Assembly (NCBI RefSeq): GCF_010692395.1
Contig: NZ_JAAHHS010000007.1
Location: 22,171 to 69,106, forward strand
Source: Moorena sp. SIO3H5
Lineage (GTDB): Bacteria > Cyanobacteriota > Cyanobacteriia > Cyanobacteriales > Coleofasciculaceae
Length of the DNA: 46,936 bases
Reading direction: 5' to 3'
How positions within the stretch are numbered: the first letter of the stretch is position 1; each line of letters begins with the position of its first letter. Positions 15,785 through 24,958 of the stretch are shown here, in pieces. Made by a program: the position numbers and the translations under genes. Below the pieces are notes generated by a model. The model did no database searches. It was not told the DNA's origin and saw nothing but the letters and a program-made list of their open reading frames with translations.

Positions 15785-16747
15785 ATGAATGCTCCAACGA
15801 AATTGTCACGGCTACAGTCTCTCGACTCCTTACCGATAGATTGCTTAGCTGCATTAATAGGCAGCATAATTTGTTTCTCTTTTTCACCAATTTTTATCCG
15901 TTTCAGTGAACTAGAAATGGGGCCAAATGCTACAACATTTAATCGTTTCTGGATTGCGGCTGTTGTCTTTGGACTACTGAGTAGCTTTTTAAATGTGCGT
16001 CACCAAAAGAAGGAGACTGAACCTGAAGGAAAGAACACTCATCTGAGACCAGAAACAAGGGTACTGATTGCAGATGGGGTGCTTGTATCGATGGGTTTGA
16101 TAGCTTGGGCTTGGTCTTTAACCCAGACAAGTGTTGCTAACTCTAGCATCATGCATCATATGGCTCCCATATTTACTATCTTAGGAGGATGGCTAGCTTT
16201 TGGTCAGCTCTTTGACCGTCGATTTATCCTGGGTATCTTTGTTGCGATCGCGGGAGTAACCTTACTCGAAGTAAATGACCTGTTATCATTGAGCCTTGCT
16301 CAACAGCTACCAGGGGATTTCGCAGCTTTACTGTCAGCAGTGTTTTTTGGTGTACACTCATTAATCACAGAGCAACTTCGCACTAAGTTTAAAAGTGTGA
16401 CAATTATGACTTGGTCTTCAACAACCAGTTTTCTGTTTATATTGCCTGTTGCTGTAATCACCGAAGAGCAACTTTTTCCGAGTTCCGTAACTGGGTGGTT
16501 TTCAGTCATCGCCCTAGCCTTCGTTGGTCAAATGCTGGGTGTAGGACTTTGGACTTATTGTCTTAAAAAGATATCTTCCGGGTTTGCTGGCCTAGTGGGG
16601 TTGGTTGTTCCTGTTCTCAGTTCCTTCGAAGGTTGGGCAATTTTTTCAGAACCTGTTGGTTTTTTGACTTTAGCCAGTTTGCTTGTAGTCTTATTGGGAA
16701 TGTATTTAGCGCTATCTAGTAGATCTGCGATCAAGTCTGGAGTTTAG
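15785..16747 (+). CDS. EamA/DMT-family transporter, first copy
   Basis: 320-aa membrane protein with about ten helices in two EamA halves (first near residues 20-160, second near 177-313). The second half carries the typical WSSTTSFLFILPVAV and GMYLALSSRSA endings. DMT/EamA proteins export amino acids and small metabolites. Its place between mysC and the nitroreductase suggests export of the MAA or uptake of a precursor (inference). A clearly paralogous copy lies at 18182-19159, with matching openings (MNAPTKLSRLQS and MNAQGKLSRIQY). About 250 bp separates it from mysC, so it may have its own promoter. Confidence 0.85.
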   Translation: MNAPTKLSRLQSLDSLPIDCLAALIGSIICFSFSPIFIRFSELEMGPNATTFNRFWIAAVVFGLLSSFLNVRHQKKETEPEGKNTHLRPETRVLIADGVLVSMGLIAWAWSLTQTSVANSSIMHHMAPIFTILGGWLAFGQLFDRRFILGIFVAIAGVTLLEVNDLLSLSLAQQLPGDFAALLSAVFFGVHSLITEQLRTKFKSVTIMTWSSTTSFLFILPVAVITEEQLFPSSVTGWFSVIALAFVGQMLGVGLWTYCLKKISSGFAGLVGLVVPVLSSFEGWAIFSEPVGFLTLASLLVVLLGMYLALSSRSAIKSGV

Positions 16748-16825
16748 TATTCTAGTTAATTTAGCTTGAAGCATTCAAATCACTATAAAATTAGCAAAAT
16801 TAAATTTATTAAATTAGACCATAGC

Positions 16826-16975
16826 AATTCTAGGACTTGTGAGGTACACAATTTCTAGATTTTAGGGAACAGGGAACAGGAAATAGATAAGATAAAATAG
16901 TGATGCTCTACATTTATATAGGGCATCAACGTCAAAGAATACTGTACCTCATTAGTACTATAAACGCTATATTTA
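16826..16975. repeat. Dispersed 'gaggtac' / 'tatagcgtttatag' repeats with gggaacag units
   Basis: 'tgtgaggtac' at about 16838-16847 and 'gtacctcattagtactataaacgctatat' (inverted, about 16944-16973) flank a short gggaacag run. The same blocks recur near 19310 and 45470-45500. This is repeat DNA in the gap before the nitroreductase gene. Confidence 0.5.
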
Positions 16976-17116
16976 AATATCATAGTAATTTATGAAAATA
17001 TTTTTATTTTTTAATTTATAAATTAATGATATAATCTAATATATATAGTGTGAATATTTAGTTTTTTGATAATTTTCGAATAAAAGGTAAAAACAAGGTA
17101 AATAGGAGGTAAAACA

Positions 17117-17812
17117 ATGAACACAATTACACCATTAGATGTCCCTTCTGCAATCCAAAAACGACGCTCGATTAGAGTTTTTAAGCCTGACCCGATTGAG
17201 CCAGCACTAATACAGCAGCTGATTAATCTGACAGTAGCTGCTCCTAGTGCTTCCAATGTACAACCATGGCGAATTGTTGTAGTCCAAAATCCGGAAAAAA
17301 AAGCAGCATTGGCGAAAGCTTATCCTGATGCAGATGACGTTACTGAATTTAATCCTAAGCTTTACAGCCGTCAAGAAATTATTGCTAGTGCGCCAATAAG
17401 CTTTGTCTTTACTGCAGATATCAACAGCTGGAAAAAAGCACCAGACATTTTAGAGGAAGCCAAGGATAATGGGACATACTCTGACCAGGTGGTAAACTAC
17501 ATGCTGGAAAAAGGTATCCCTGCATTAGTGGAACAACTAGGAGATAAATCTCGCGAATGGGCAGTTCAAGATACCATGGTGGCAGCGACCCATTTAGTTC
17601 TGGCAGCAGAAAGTTTAGGTTTGTCAACCTGTATGATCAATCACCCTTTAGAGGACAAAGTCAAAGAGGTGATTGGAATTAGCAATATGCCTGACATCGC
17701 TACCGTTGTGCTTGTAGCTGTAGGTTATGCAGCAGAATCAAGAAAAAATATAGGCCGTTTACCCTTGTCAAGCAATGTGTTTATAGATACGTTTGGTAAC
17801 CCAATCCAGTAA
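17117..17812 (+). CDS. Nitroreductase-family FMN oxidoreductase
   Basis: 231-aa nitroreductase-fold protein. FMN-contacting elements are visible: RRSIRVF (residues 17-23), PSASNVQPWRIVVV (about 45-58) and the late ESLGLSTCMI and ATVVLVAVGYAAE. A strong AGGAGG precedes the ATG. The fold supports NAD(P)H-dependent reduction but also flavin-dependent dehydrogenation (desaturation), as in azoline oxidases and BluB. It stands between two EamA transporter genes inside the MAA locus, so tailoring of the cyclohexenimine or its amino-acid substituent is conceivable. A housekeeping role is equally possible. A good terminator follows the gene. Confidence 0.87.
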   Translation: MNTITPLDVPSAIQKRRSIRVFKPDPIEPALIQQLINLTVAAPSASNVQPWRIVVVQNPEKKAALAKAYPDADDVTEFNPKLYSRQEIIASAPISFVFTADINSWKKAPDILEEAKDNGTYSDQVVNYMLEKGIPALVEQLGDKSREWAVQDTMVAATHLVLAAESLGLSTCMINHPLEDKVKEVIGISNMPDIATVVLVAVGYAAESRKNIGRLPLSSNVFIDTFGNPIQ

Positions 17813-17830
17813 AACTACACCACAATTTGC

Positions 17831-17868
17831 TAAAAACGTCTAACTATAAGTAGTATAGGCGTTTTTAC
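17831..17868 (+). terminator. Rho-independent terminator after the nitroreductase gene
   Basis: TAAAAACGTCTA at 17831-17842 pairs with ATAGGCGTTTTTA (about 17855-17867), a 12-bp stem with one G-T pair ending in T5. It would end a mysA-to-nitroreductase transcript and implies a new promoter for the genes from 18182 on. Confidence 0.7.
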
Positions 17869-18181
17869 TGGGTGATATCAACCTTTTAAATCTATAACTA
17901 AGAGAACAAGAGGTAACAATAGTTGTCTTTTAGCATTCAATAGTTGTCTGTTTGACACAGTGACATTTATAGACTTTAGTGTTAACTAGTTTTCCAACTA
18001 ATTAACACAGTTAATTTATGATAGTCATTTATTTGATTTATTGAGTTTACTATTTCTTTAATTTACTACCAAAAACAACATCAAAAATAAATAAAAAGTT
18101 CACGTTTTACTAAACATTTTATAGGTATAGGTGTTATGGTTAATTCTATTAACGATATTCCTTTCACAAATAAATAATAAA

Positions 18182-19159
18182 ATGAATGCTCAAGGTAAAT
18201 TATCACGGATACAGTACATATCTTCATTTCCTATAGATTCCTTGGCGGCCTTAATAGGTAGCCTAATCTGTCTGTCTTTATCACCAATTTTTATCCGTTT
18301 AAGTGAATTAGAAATAGGACCAAATGCTACGGCATTCAATCGTTTCTGGATTGCAGCTGTTGCCTTTGGACTACTGAATAGCTGGTTAAATGGGGGTCAG
18401 CAAAAGCAGTATGCTGAACCTGAAGCACATAAAACTCCTCTGGGAGCAGAAACAAGGCTACTGATTGCAGATGGTTTGCTGTTAGCGATGGGTACAGTAT
18501 GTTGGACTTGGTCTCTAACCCAGACGAGCGTTGCTAACTCTAGCATTATCCATAATTTGATTCCAATATTTGCTATCTTAGGAGGGTGGCTAGCATTTGG
18601 TAAGCTCTTTGACCGTCGATTTATCCTGGGTATGTTTGTTGCGATCGCCGGAGTAATGTTACTAGAAATAAATGAGCTGTTTTCATTTAGAATAGGCTCA
18701 CAAATAGTAGGGGATTTAGCAGCGTTAGTCTCAGCAATATTTTTTGGGGTACACCCATTAATAGCTGAGCAACTTCGCACTAAGTTTAACTCTGTGACGA
18801 TTATGACTTGGTCTTCAACAACTAGCTGTATATTGCTATTACCTGTTACGGTTTTTGGTAAAGAGCAACTTTTTCCAAGTTCCTTAACTGGGTGGTTTTC
18901 AGTCATCGCCCTAGCCGTCGTTGGTCAAATGTTGGGTATAGGGCTTTGGACTTATTGCCTCAAAAAGATATCTTCAGGGTTTGCTAGCCTAGTTGGCTTG
19001 ATTGTTCCTGTTTTCAGTGCCTTGGAAGGTTGGGCGATTTTATCAGAGCCTATTACTTTTTTAGCTTTAGTCAGTTTTGTGGTGATCTTAGTAGGAATGT
19101 ATTTGGCCATTTCTAGCCGATCGGCTATTAAATCTCCCATTGAATCGGCTAATAGTTAA
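18182..19159 (+). CDS. EamA/DMT-family transporter, second copy
   Basis: About 325 aa, ten predicted helices, closely paralogous to the gene at 15785-16747 through most of its length (for example the shared FDRRFILG and WSSTTS segments). The frame is open to 18131, but the ATG at 18182 aligns exactly with the start of the paralogue and is chosen. Retention of two similar but clearly diverged copies on either side of the nitroreductase suggests an old local duplication, with distinct substrates or one exporter and one importer (inference). Confidence 0.85.
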   Translation: MNAQGKLSRIQYISSFPIDSLAALIGSLICLSLSPIFIRLSELEIGPNATAFNRFWIAAVAFGLLNSWLNGGQQKQYAEPEAHKTPLGAETRLLIADGLLLAMGTVCWTWSLTQTSVANSSIIHNLIPIFAILGGWLAFGKLFDRRFILGMFVAIAGVMLLEINELFSFRIGSQIVGDLAALVSAIFFGVHPLIAEQLRTKFNSVTIMTWSSTTSCILLLPVTVFGKEQLFPSSLTGWFSVIALAVVGQMLGIGLWTYCLKKISSGFASLVGLIVPVFSALEGWAILSEPITFLALVSFVVILVGMYLAISSRSAIKSPIESANS

Positions 19160-19236
19160 GTTTAACTACTGCATCTATCAAAATTTGGTACTATGGCGTT
19201 GTTTAAGCTATTAATGTAAAAATTGTAGGTTGTATG

Positions 19237-19271
19237 TTTTAGGGAACAGGGAACAGGGAACAGGGAACAGT
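19237..19271. repeat. Heptanucleotide repeat (gggaaca)n
   Basis: Four tandem copies of gggaaca in the gap before the symporter gene. Same unit as at 45318 and, inverted, near 45618 and 41041. Confidence 0.85.
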
Positions 19272-19450
19272 AAAGTCAGAAGATGGAAAAGGTAAAAAAA
19301 TAATCGTACCTCATGATGGTGAAAAACGATAGATACACATCGAAGTATTAACATTAAACATTTCTGGTGCCATATAATCAAATGAGCAGAGATATAGTCA
19401 ATAAGATTAACCATCCCTAGCAATCTCTCATTAACCCCTAAACAAACATA

Positions 19451-20860
19451 ATGGCTCAACAAGTTGGGATTGCACTCACCTTTATCATCTTCCTGCTGTT
19501 ATTTACAGCAGTGGGAATTTACTCGGCAACCCGCAAACAAAATACTACTACCGATTATTTACTGGCTAGTCGAAATGTCAACCCTTGGCTGACAGCACTA
19601 TCGGCAATGGCAACTGGTCAAAGTGGCTTCTTGTTCATCGCTCAAGTCGGTTTTGCCTACAAAATAGGGATTTCCTCCCTGTGGCTGACCATTGGTTGGG
19701 CAATTGGAGACTATCTTGCTTGGTATTTTATTTTCAAACGGTTGAGACAGCTCTCTGAGGAAACTGCTTCAGATACTGTCTCCTCCTTTCTCAGTCAAAA
19801 TATTAAAGGCTCCCGTTTGATTGCTATTATCTCTGCTATAATTACTATTGTATTTCTAGGTTCCTACGCCGCAGCCCAACTGGTAGCAGGAAGCAAAGCA
19901 CTCAATGCTGTGTTCGGATGGAACTATAATTTAGGCATCATTATAGGAGCAGTAATTGTTGTCATTTACTGCTTTTCCGGGGGAATTCGCGCCTCAATTT
20001 GGACCGATGCTCTACAAGCAACAATCATGATCGGTTCCTTGTTACTTTTGTTAGTGGTGGCGGTTGCGAGTTGTGGTGGAACCGGGCAACTGTGGCAATC
20101 TTTGGCAGGCATTGATCCAGCTTTAATCAACTGGAATTATTCTCAGCAACCGTGGGGATTTGCGCCTTTCTTTATTGGTTGGATAGTCGCTGGTTTTGGT
20201 GTGGTGGGACAACCCCACATTATGGTGCGCGCTATGGCGATTGACTCAGCCGACAACATTGCTTTTGCCAGAAATCTCAAAGCTGCTTTGGGGTTAGTAA
20301 CCTCGATATCGGCTATGGGTATTGGCTTAACAGGGCGAGTGCTGATGCCGGATTTGTTGGCTTCGGGGGATCCAGAATTAGCACTTCCTTACCTATCGTT
20401 GAAATTGTTACCAGTAGTTTTAGTGGGATTAATGCTCGCTGGGCTGTTTTCCGCCACTATGTCCACAGCAGATTCTCAAATACTCTCTTGTTCAGCTGCC
20501 ATAACCCAAGATATTTTTCCGGCTGCAGCTCAATCCTACAAATTGGCAAAGGTAGGAACCCTAACTGTAACAGCAGTAGTTTTGGGGATAGCTCTACTTG
20601 GAAATAACAATGTCTTTGCTTTAGTAACTTTTTCTTGGTCGGCTTTGGCTTCAGGTTTGGGTCCTTTATTAATCTTGAGAGTTTGGCAGCGACCAGTAAA
20701 TCTCATCACAGCGATCGCAATGATGGGAATTGGGATTGCTACAGCTTTGATTTGGAATTTAGGACTTGATTTGTCCAGTGCTATTTATGAAGTGCTTCCA
20801 GGTATGGCTGCAGGGATGGCAGTTTATGGAATTGCTCAGTTTTTGAATCATCTTAAATGA
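19451..20860 (+). CDS. Sodium:solute symporter (SSS family, PutP-like)
   Basis: 469-aa membrane protein with about 13 helices. Family marks: a first helix with VGIYSATRKQNTTTDYLLASR, then ALSAMATGQSGFLFIAQVGF, the IYCFSGGIRASIWTDALQA signature after helix 5, and LFSATMSTADSQILSCSAAI (Na2-site Ser/Thr residues). The SSS family imports proline, other amino acids or sugars with sodium. It is followed by mysD, whose ATG is 49 bp after this stop, so the two are probably one transcript. Import of an amino-acid substrate for MysD or MysC is a reasonable guess but unproven. Confidence 0.88.
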   Translation: MAQQVGIALTFIIFLLLFTAVGIYSATRKQNTTTDYLLASRNVNPWLTALSAMATGQSGFLFIAQVGFAYKIGISSLWLTIGWAIGDYLAWYFIFKRLRQLSEETASDTVSSFLSQNIKGSRLIAIISAIITIVFLGSYAAAQLVAGSKALNAVFGWNYNLGIIIGAVIVVIYCFSGGIRASIWTDALQATIMIGSLLLLLVVAVASCGGTGQLWQSLAGIDPALINWNYSQQPWGFAPFFIGWIVAGFGVVGQPHIMVRAMAIDSADNIAFARNLKAALGLVTSISAMGIGLTGRVLMPDLLASGDPELALPYLSLKLLPVVLVGLMLAGLFSATMSTADSQILSCSAAITQDIFPAAAQSYKLAKVGTLTVTAVVLGIALLGNNNVFALVTFSWSALASGLGPLLILRVWQRPVNLITAIAMMGIGIATALIWNLGLDLSSAIYEVLPGMAAGMAVYGIAQFLNHLK

Positions 20861-20908
20861 TTCCGTTTTTAGTTGTTTAGTTTAGTTCTTTATAAGAGTA
20901 GATTATTT

Positions 20909-21943
20909 ATGTCAGTACTTCGCATTCTTCATTTAGTTGGGTCTGCAGACAATGAGTTTTACTGCGATTTGTCACGCCTTTACGCCCAAGACTGTATTGC
21001 CGCAACGACAAATCCTTCCCTCTACGAATTTCATATTGCTTACATTACCCCGGATCGCCAGTGGCGGTTTCCCTCATCCCTTAGTAGCAAAGACATCGCC
21101 GCAGCAAAACCCATGTCTCTCTCTGAGGCGATCAAGTACATAACAGCACAAACGATTGACCTAGTGCTGCCACAAATGTTTTGCATCCCTGGCATGACTG
21201 AATACCGCGCCCTATTGGACTTGCTTAATATTCCCTATGTGGGCAATACCCCAGATTTGATGGCACTAACTGCCCATAAAGCCAGAGCTAAGGCTATTGT
21301 GGCAGCGGCAGGAGTTAAAGTACCTTTTGGAGAACTACTTCGCCAGGGAGACATTCCCACTATTAAGCCGCCAGTAGTGATCAAACCTGCTAGTTCTGAC
21401 AATTCTTGCGGAGTAGCTTTAGTCAAAGATGTGGCTGACTTAGACGCTGCGATCAAAACAGCATTTGAACATTCAGATGAGGTTTTAGTGGAAGAGTATA
21501 TCGAACTAGGTCGGGAAGTTAGATGTGGAATCGTTGTTAAGGACGGCGAGTTAGTGGGTTTACCCCTGGAAGAGTACCTGGTGAATCCCCATGACCACCC
21601 GATTCGCAACTATGAGGATAAACTAAAACGAACAGAAGATGGCGACTTGAGTTTGACTGCTAAGGATGGTGTTAAAGCTTGGATGGTAGACCCTAGCGAC
21701 CCTTTAACAGAGCCAGTTCAGGCAGTAGCTAAGATGTGTCATCAGGCGTTGGGCTGTCGGCACTACAGTCTTTTTGACTTCCGTATCGACCCACAAGGGC
21801 AACCTTGGTTTCTAGAAGCAGGGTTGTATTGTTCTTTTTGTCCTAAAAGTGTGATTGCTTCTATGGCGAAAGCATCGGGGATATCTGTAAATGATTTGTT
21901 GATGACAGCGATTGATGAAACCTTAGTTGATAAGGCTGCGTAA
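20909..21943 (+). CDS. mysD: D-Ala-D-Ala ligase-like MysD (second amino acid to MAA)
   Basis: About 344-aa ATP-grasp ligase. In known pathways MysD condenses a second amino acid (Ser, Thr or others) with mycosporine-glycine to give imino-MAAs such as shinorine. Features: HLVGSADNEFYCDLSRLYA at the N-terminus, YVGNTPDLMALTAHKA (about 110-125), ATP-grasp strands PVVIKPASSDNSCGVALVK and DEVLVEEYIELGREVRCG, and the final FDFRIDPQGQPWFLEAGLYC. An in-frame TTG lies at 20873, but ATG 20909 gives the usual MSVLRILHLVGS start. It is separated from mysC by five genes, which is unusual compared with mysABCD operons. Confidence 0.9.
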   Translation: MSVLRILHLVGSADNEFYCDLSRLYAQDCIAATTNPSLYEFHIAYITPDRQWRFPSSLSSKDIAAAKPMSLSEAIKYITAQTIDLVLPQMFCIPGMTEYRALLDLLNIPYVGNTPDLMALTAHKARAKAIVAAAGVKVPFGELLRQGDIPTIKPPVVIKPASSDNSCGVALVKDVADLDAAIKTAFEHSDEVLVEEYIELGREVRCGIVVKDGELVGLPLEEYLVNPHDHPIRNYEDKLKRTEDGDLSLTAKDGVKAWMVDPSDPLTEPVQAVAKMCHQALGCRHYSLFDFRIDPQGQPWFLEAGLYCSFCPKSVIASMAKASGISVNDLLMTAIDETLVDKAA

Positions 21944-21984
21944 ACGGAATAGGCAACGGCGTTGCTGATCCAACTAAACAGGTA

Positions 21985-22215
21985 AGGGGTCTCCCGTTAT
22001 ACCCGCGCATGAAGCGCGGGAGGGGAATTACCTGACGGGGTCTCTTGGTTTTGGTATAATAGATTGATGGCGGTTGGACTGCCGCTCAATGGCTGTAGTA
22101 AATCGATACAGGATATCGTTCGCGTAGCGTCGGCATCCGCCGAGGAACAGTAAGTCTCATTCGTGAGGAGAGAGAAGCCTACATCATAATCTTTGATTTG
22201 ATGTAGGAGTAGTCA
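21985..22215. mobile_element. Orphan IS200/IS605-like end region
   Basis: The segment contains the hairpin CCCGCGCatgaaGCGCGGG near 22001, a TATAAT near 22056 with extended upstream sequence, G/C-rich small hairpins, and finally CCTACATCA..TGATGTAGG followed by 'agtagtcac' at 22207-22215. The ending 'gaagcc[stem]ggagtagtcac' resembles the right ends of tnpB-carrying elements in cyanobacteria. No transposase frame of useful length is present. A frame near 22110-22200 could be a decayed tnpB tail. Assignment tentative. Confidence 0.35.
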
Positions 22216-22745
22216 CAGAATGGATATGAGTGGGGTGGGCAAGATGCCCATTCCACAAGATCCCCGAACAGGCAAGATTCCCATTCCACAAAATTGTTCA
22301 AATCATTCGATTATTAAGCAGCGCCGGGAGCCAATGAGTGTCGAATGGTTATGAGTAATAATTTTAAGTTAACTAAAATCAGGCTCCCCAATCCTGCGCC
22401 TATGTTTGACTCGAAGGTTTTTACATAACACACCCTCTGCCTATTAGCAACTGCATTAAGACAGAATACATAATTTTATTGCTGATCAAACTTTGATCAA
22501 TTGCCAATTAACTGGTAAATAATTTCTTCTGAGTTCTAACTTCTCAGTTCTAGCTCCTGAGTTAGAGATAATCAACTTTATATCTAACTCAGGTATATTG
22601 CGTTTATTATACTTATGAGATATATAGCGTTTATATTTGATTTGTGAACATACTCCCTGATGCAAGAGGAAATAGAAAACAGGCATCCATGGTAGAGGAT
22701 AAACAGATGCGGATTTATATTGTGCAATAAAAAAAAGACTTCTGT

Positions 22746-22795
22746 AGGTGCGCGCCTCCAAGGGCGAGTAAATCGCCCTTGGGTCGCACCTTAAG
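22746..22795. repeat. Dispersed hairpin repeat, family A copy 2
   Basis: Outer stem AGGTGCG/CGCACCT (22746-22752 and 22785-22791) and inner stem CCAAGGGCGA/TCGCCCTTGG around 'gtaaa', followed by 'taag'. It has a different inner stem from copies at 679 and 23471 but the same outer-arm layout. Confidence 0.65.
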
Positions 22796-23470
22796 TTTAC
22801 ATCTCATTTATCAACCCTATAGCCGTTGAAGTAAAAGTTAAGAAATGTTTCTGTGTTTCTGTTCCCTACTCCCTACTGTCTAAAACCCCGAGGGCAAGGT
22901 ATCTCAACTAATTGAGAACGGTTATTTTGTGAAGTATGAGTAAGTAACGTTTAAGTTTTCCGTAACAAGAGTGCCACTCCCGAGAAGTGCGATCGCATTT
23001 AGTCTTGGTCATGGCATCATAAGCACCATGACTATAGTGATTTAAATTGTGATCTAAATTACTTTTAATGGCCTCACCCCATTCCTGATCACGGTGTTCA
23101 CCTGTGACACACGGATTTGGGTATTAGTGATTTTCACCTACAGGAGCCCGATCTCAGGGATTAAACTTTCCGACTAGGAGCTAGCTATAAAAAGTGTCTG
23201 AAACCAGCTTTTTTGCTAATTCGAGCCCTTTCATCCGGAGTAGTTGGGATAAATCGGGTTTTGGCTGCTGATTGCCGCCATATTGGCTGAAAAAATGGCC
23301 TATCTAAGCTAACCTTTGTAAAGACTTCACAGAAAATTTACAATCTCGTGGGACTATTCACAAGTAATTTACGGAAAATCACTGATACACGTGGTTAACT
23401 TTAGTAGAAGCAAAAAGTGCCATAGGTACTCAAAGCATGTAGTTTCTCCTAGTCACTACTGAAAAACCAT

Positions 23471-23522
23471 GAGGTGCGCTTTCCTTTTGCGAATTTAATT
23501 CGGGTGATTGTCGCACCTCAAG
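23471..23522. repeat. Dispersed hairpin repeat, family A copy 3
   Basis: GAGGTGCG (23471-23478) and CGCACCTC (23512-23519), with the inner dyad CGAATTtAATTCG, followed by 'aag'. Same 'cgctttcc' spacer after the left arm as copy 1. Confidence 0.65.
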
Positions 23523-23620
23523 ATCATAACCAGAATGAAAAAACCGTACCATGCGGAATTTCTCTCACAGCCCTTGAGGTACATAGTAACACGAGTAGTT
23601 TTAACAGTTAACTATAAAAC

Positions 23621-24502
23621 ATGTCAGGCTCTCCTCTGAATAAATTCCTTTTCAAACCCGTTCTTCTTGCAGCAGCGGTATTGTCAGTACTGTCCTTACC
23701 AGTAGCAATTTTTGGCTCACAACCAGTCTCCATTCGGATTCAGGGAGAACAGTGGATGGATGGTGAAATTAAGGATCTTGCTCCCCCTTACCTAGGGTTA
23801 GTTGGAGCCTTAAGTTTGGGAGTCGGTATAGCCAGTTTGGCAATTTCAGGGTGGCAACACTCTGCCCAGAAATTTTCTCAAACTCAGGACAAAGTTTCCA
23901 CTCTAGCTGAAGATATCCAGTCAAAAGAAAAAGAATTAGAAGACCTTAAGCTTTCTTTGTCGAGTTTGGCAGCGTCTGGACTCACTGATTTTATAGATGA
24001 GGCAGAAACCCAGAGAACAGTTACAGAAAACGTTACGGAAAATCTTACGAAAAACGTTAACGACAAAGTCGTAGAAAACCTTACAGAAAACCTTACAGAA
24101 AACCTTACAGAAAACCTTACAGAAAACCTTAAGGAAACTCAGGATAACAGCCTTGAATTCCAGCCAGTCTTTGAAACTATAGTGACTAGGTCGGATTTTG
24201 TTGAAGAGCCTGCTATCACAACGGCTACAAGGTCTGTAGAGGATGTAACCCAGAAGTTTGCCTCAGCACAAACGTTTCTAGGTTTTGTGCGCACAAAACC
24301 TGTACTCACCCCACCGATCGAGGTAAGTTCACCAAAACCGGAGCAGCTGGAGCAACTAAACACTCAACTTCAAACAATTATGACTCAGATGGCTTCTTTA
24401 CAATCTGCCCTTGATGGCACACACGGAAGTCGAGGGATTGAGGTACCTGTAGCGAATCACCCATCCAAACAACTTGTTAAGTCCTGGTCTGTAAAGGGTT
24501 AG
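23621..24502 (+). CDS. Hypothetical membrane protein with coiled coil and ENLT repeats
   Basis: 293 aa. Two N-terminal hydrophobic segments (about 10-31 and 56-76) flank a short external loop. A coiled-coil stretch follows (about 85-115, QDKVSTLAEDIQSKEKELEDLKLSL). Next comes an expandable ENLTENLT array (about 133-168) encoded by a 12-bp tandem repeat, then a Glu/Thr/Pro-rich region and a last short helix (LEQLNTQLQTIMTQMASLQ). It looks like a membrane-anchored, mostly cytosolic scaffold found in cyanobacteria, but no family is recognised. It stands alone between non-coding stretches. Confidence 0.65.
   Translation: MSGSPLNKFLFKPVLLAAAVLSVLSLPVAIFGSQPVSIRIQGEQWMDGEIKDLAPPYLGLVGALSLGVGIASLAISGWQHSAQKFSQTQDKVSTLAEDIQSKEKELEDLKLSLSSLAASGLTDFIDEAETQRTVTENVTENLTKNVNDKVVENLTENLTENLTENLTENLKETQDNSLEFQPVFETIVTRSDFVEEPAITTATRSVEDVTQKFASAQTFLGFVRTKPVLTPPIEVSSPKPEQLEQLNTQLQTIMTQMASLQSALDGTHGSRGIEVPVANHPSKQLVKSWSVKG
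24074..24132. repeat. 12-bp in-frame tandem repeat inside the 293-aa gene
   Basis: About five copies of 'accttacagaaa', each encoding NLTE, with flanking degenerate copies (gttacgga, cttacgaa). Because the unit is a multiple of three, copy-number change alters protein length without a frameshift. Confidence 0.9.
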
Positions 24503-24958
24503 GAAAGTTTAAGACAAGTTGTTAGACGATTAGGGTGCATCCTTGTCAAACCATAAGCTAAAAAGCATCTACTGGAATTGACTCCAGAGAGTTAGGTATA
24601 GATAGTTTACTGTTGGTAATTAGCCAAAATTGATTTAGTTGACCATTTTTGCCTTTGGAATTCACAATTATAATCTCGATTTATCGATGGATTAATTTAT
24701 CCATAGATTAATTTGGGATTAGCTAATTACTGGATTGTTACGATTGAGATCACCTTGAGCCTTTTCACAAAAAGCGCCAACAAAACGCGATCATAGGGCT
24801 CATTAAATAAAACTGTTAAGGTATTTTAGTAAAAGCTTGCACAGTTTGGCTGAGTATTATTCTGAATATTATTCTGGGTATTATTCATGGTTCAGGCAAG
24901 ATGCGTGACTAACCATGAACCATGACCATTAACAATAAACTAATATAAAAGTTTTGTC
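24503..24958. other. 455-bp gap between convergent genes
   Basis: AT-rich, no gene. It contains degenerate 'attgatt/taatttatcc' repeats (24680-24715) and the dyad CATGGTT (about 24887) and AACCATG near 24910-24930. No clear terminator for the convergent genes was found. Confidence 0.4.

Larger units (their letters stand above)
22216..23620. other. 1.4-kb gene-free region with repeats
   Basis: Contents: two 'gcaagatgcccattccacaa'-type units (about 22240-22300; relatives near 43500-43660); GGGAGCC (about 22330) and GGCTCCC (about 22381) able to pair over 50 nt; two family-A hairpin repeats (22746-22795 and 23471-23522); and a ttccctactccctact run near 22860. A 91-aa minus-strand frame at 22486-22761 runs through low-complexity DNA and is not credited. 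Nothing gene-like was found on either strand. Confidence 0.5.

Noticed and set aside
22486..22761. 91-aa minus-strand frame
   Set aside because: It covers low-complexity AT-rich DNA and part of a hairpin repeat; no RBS and no recognisable pattern.
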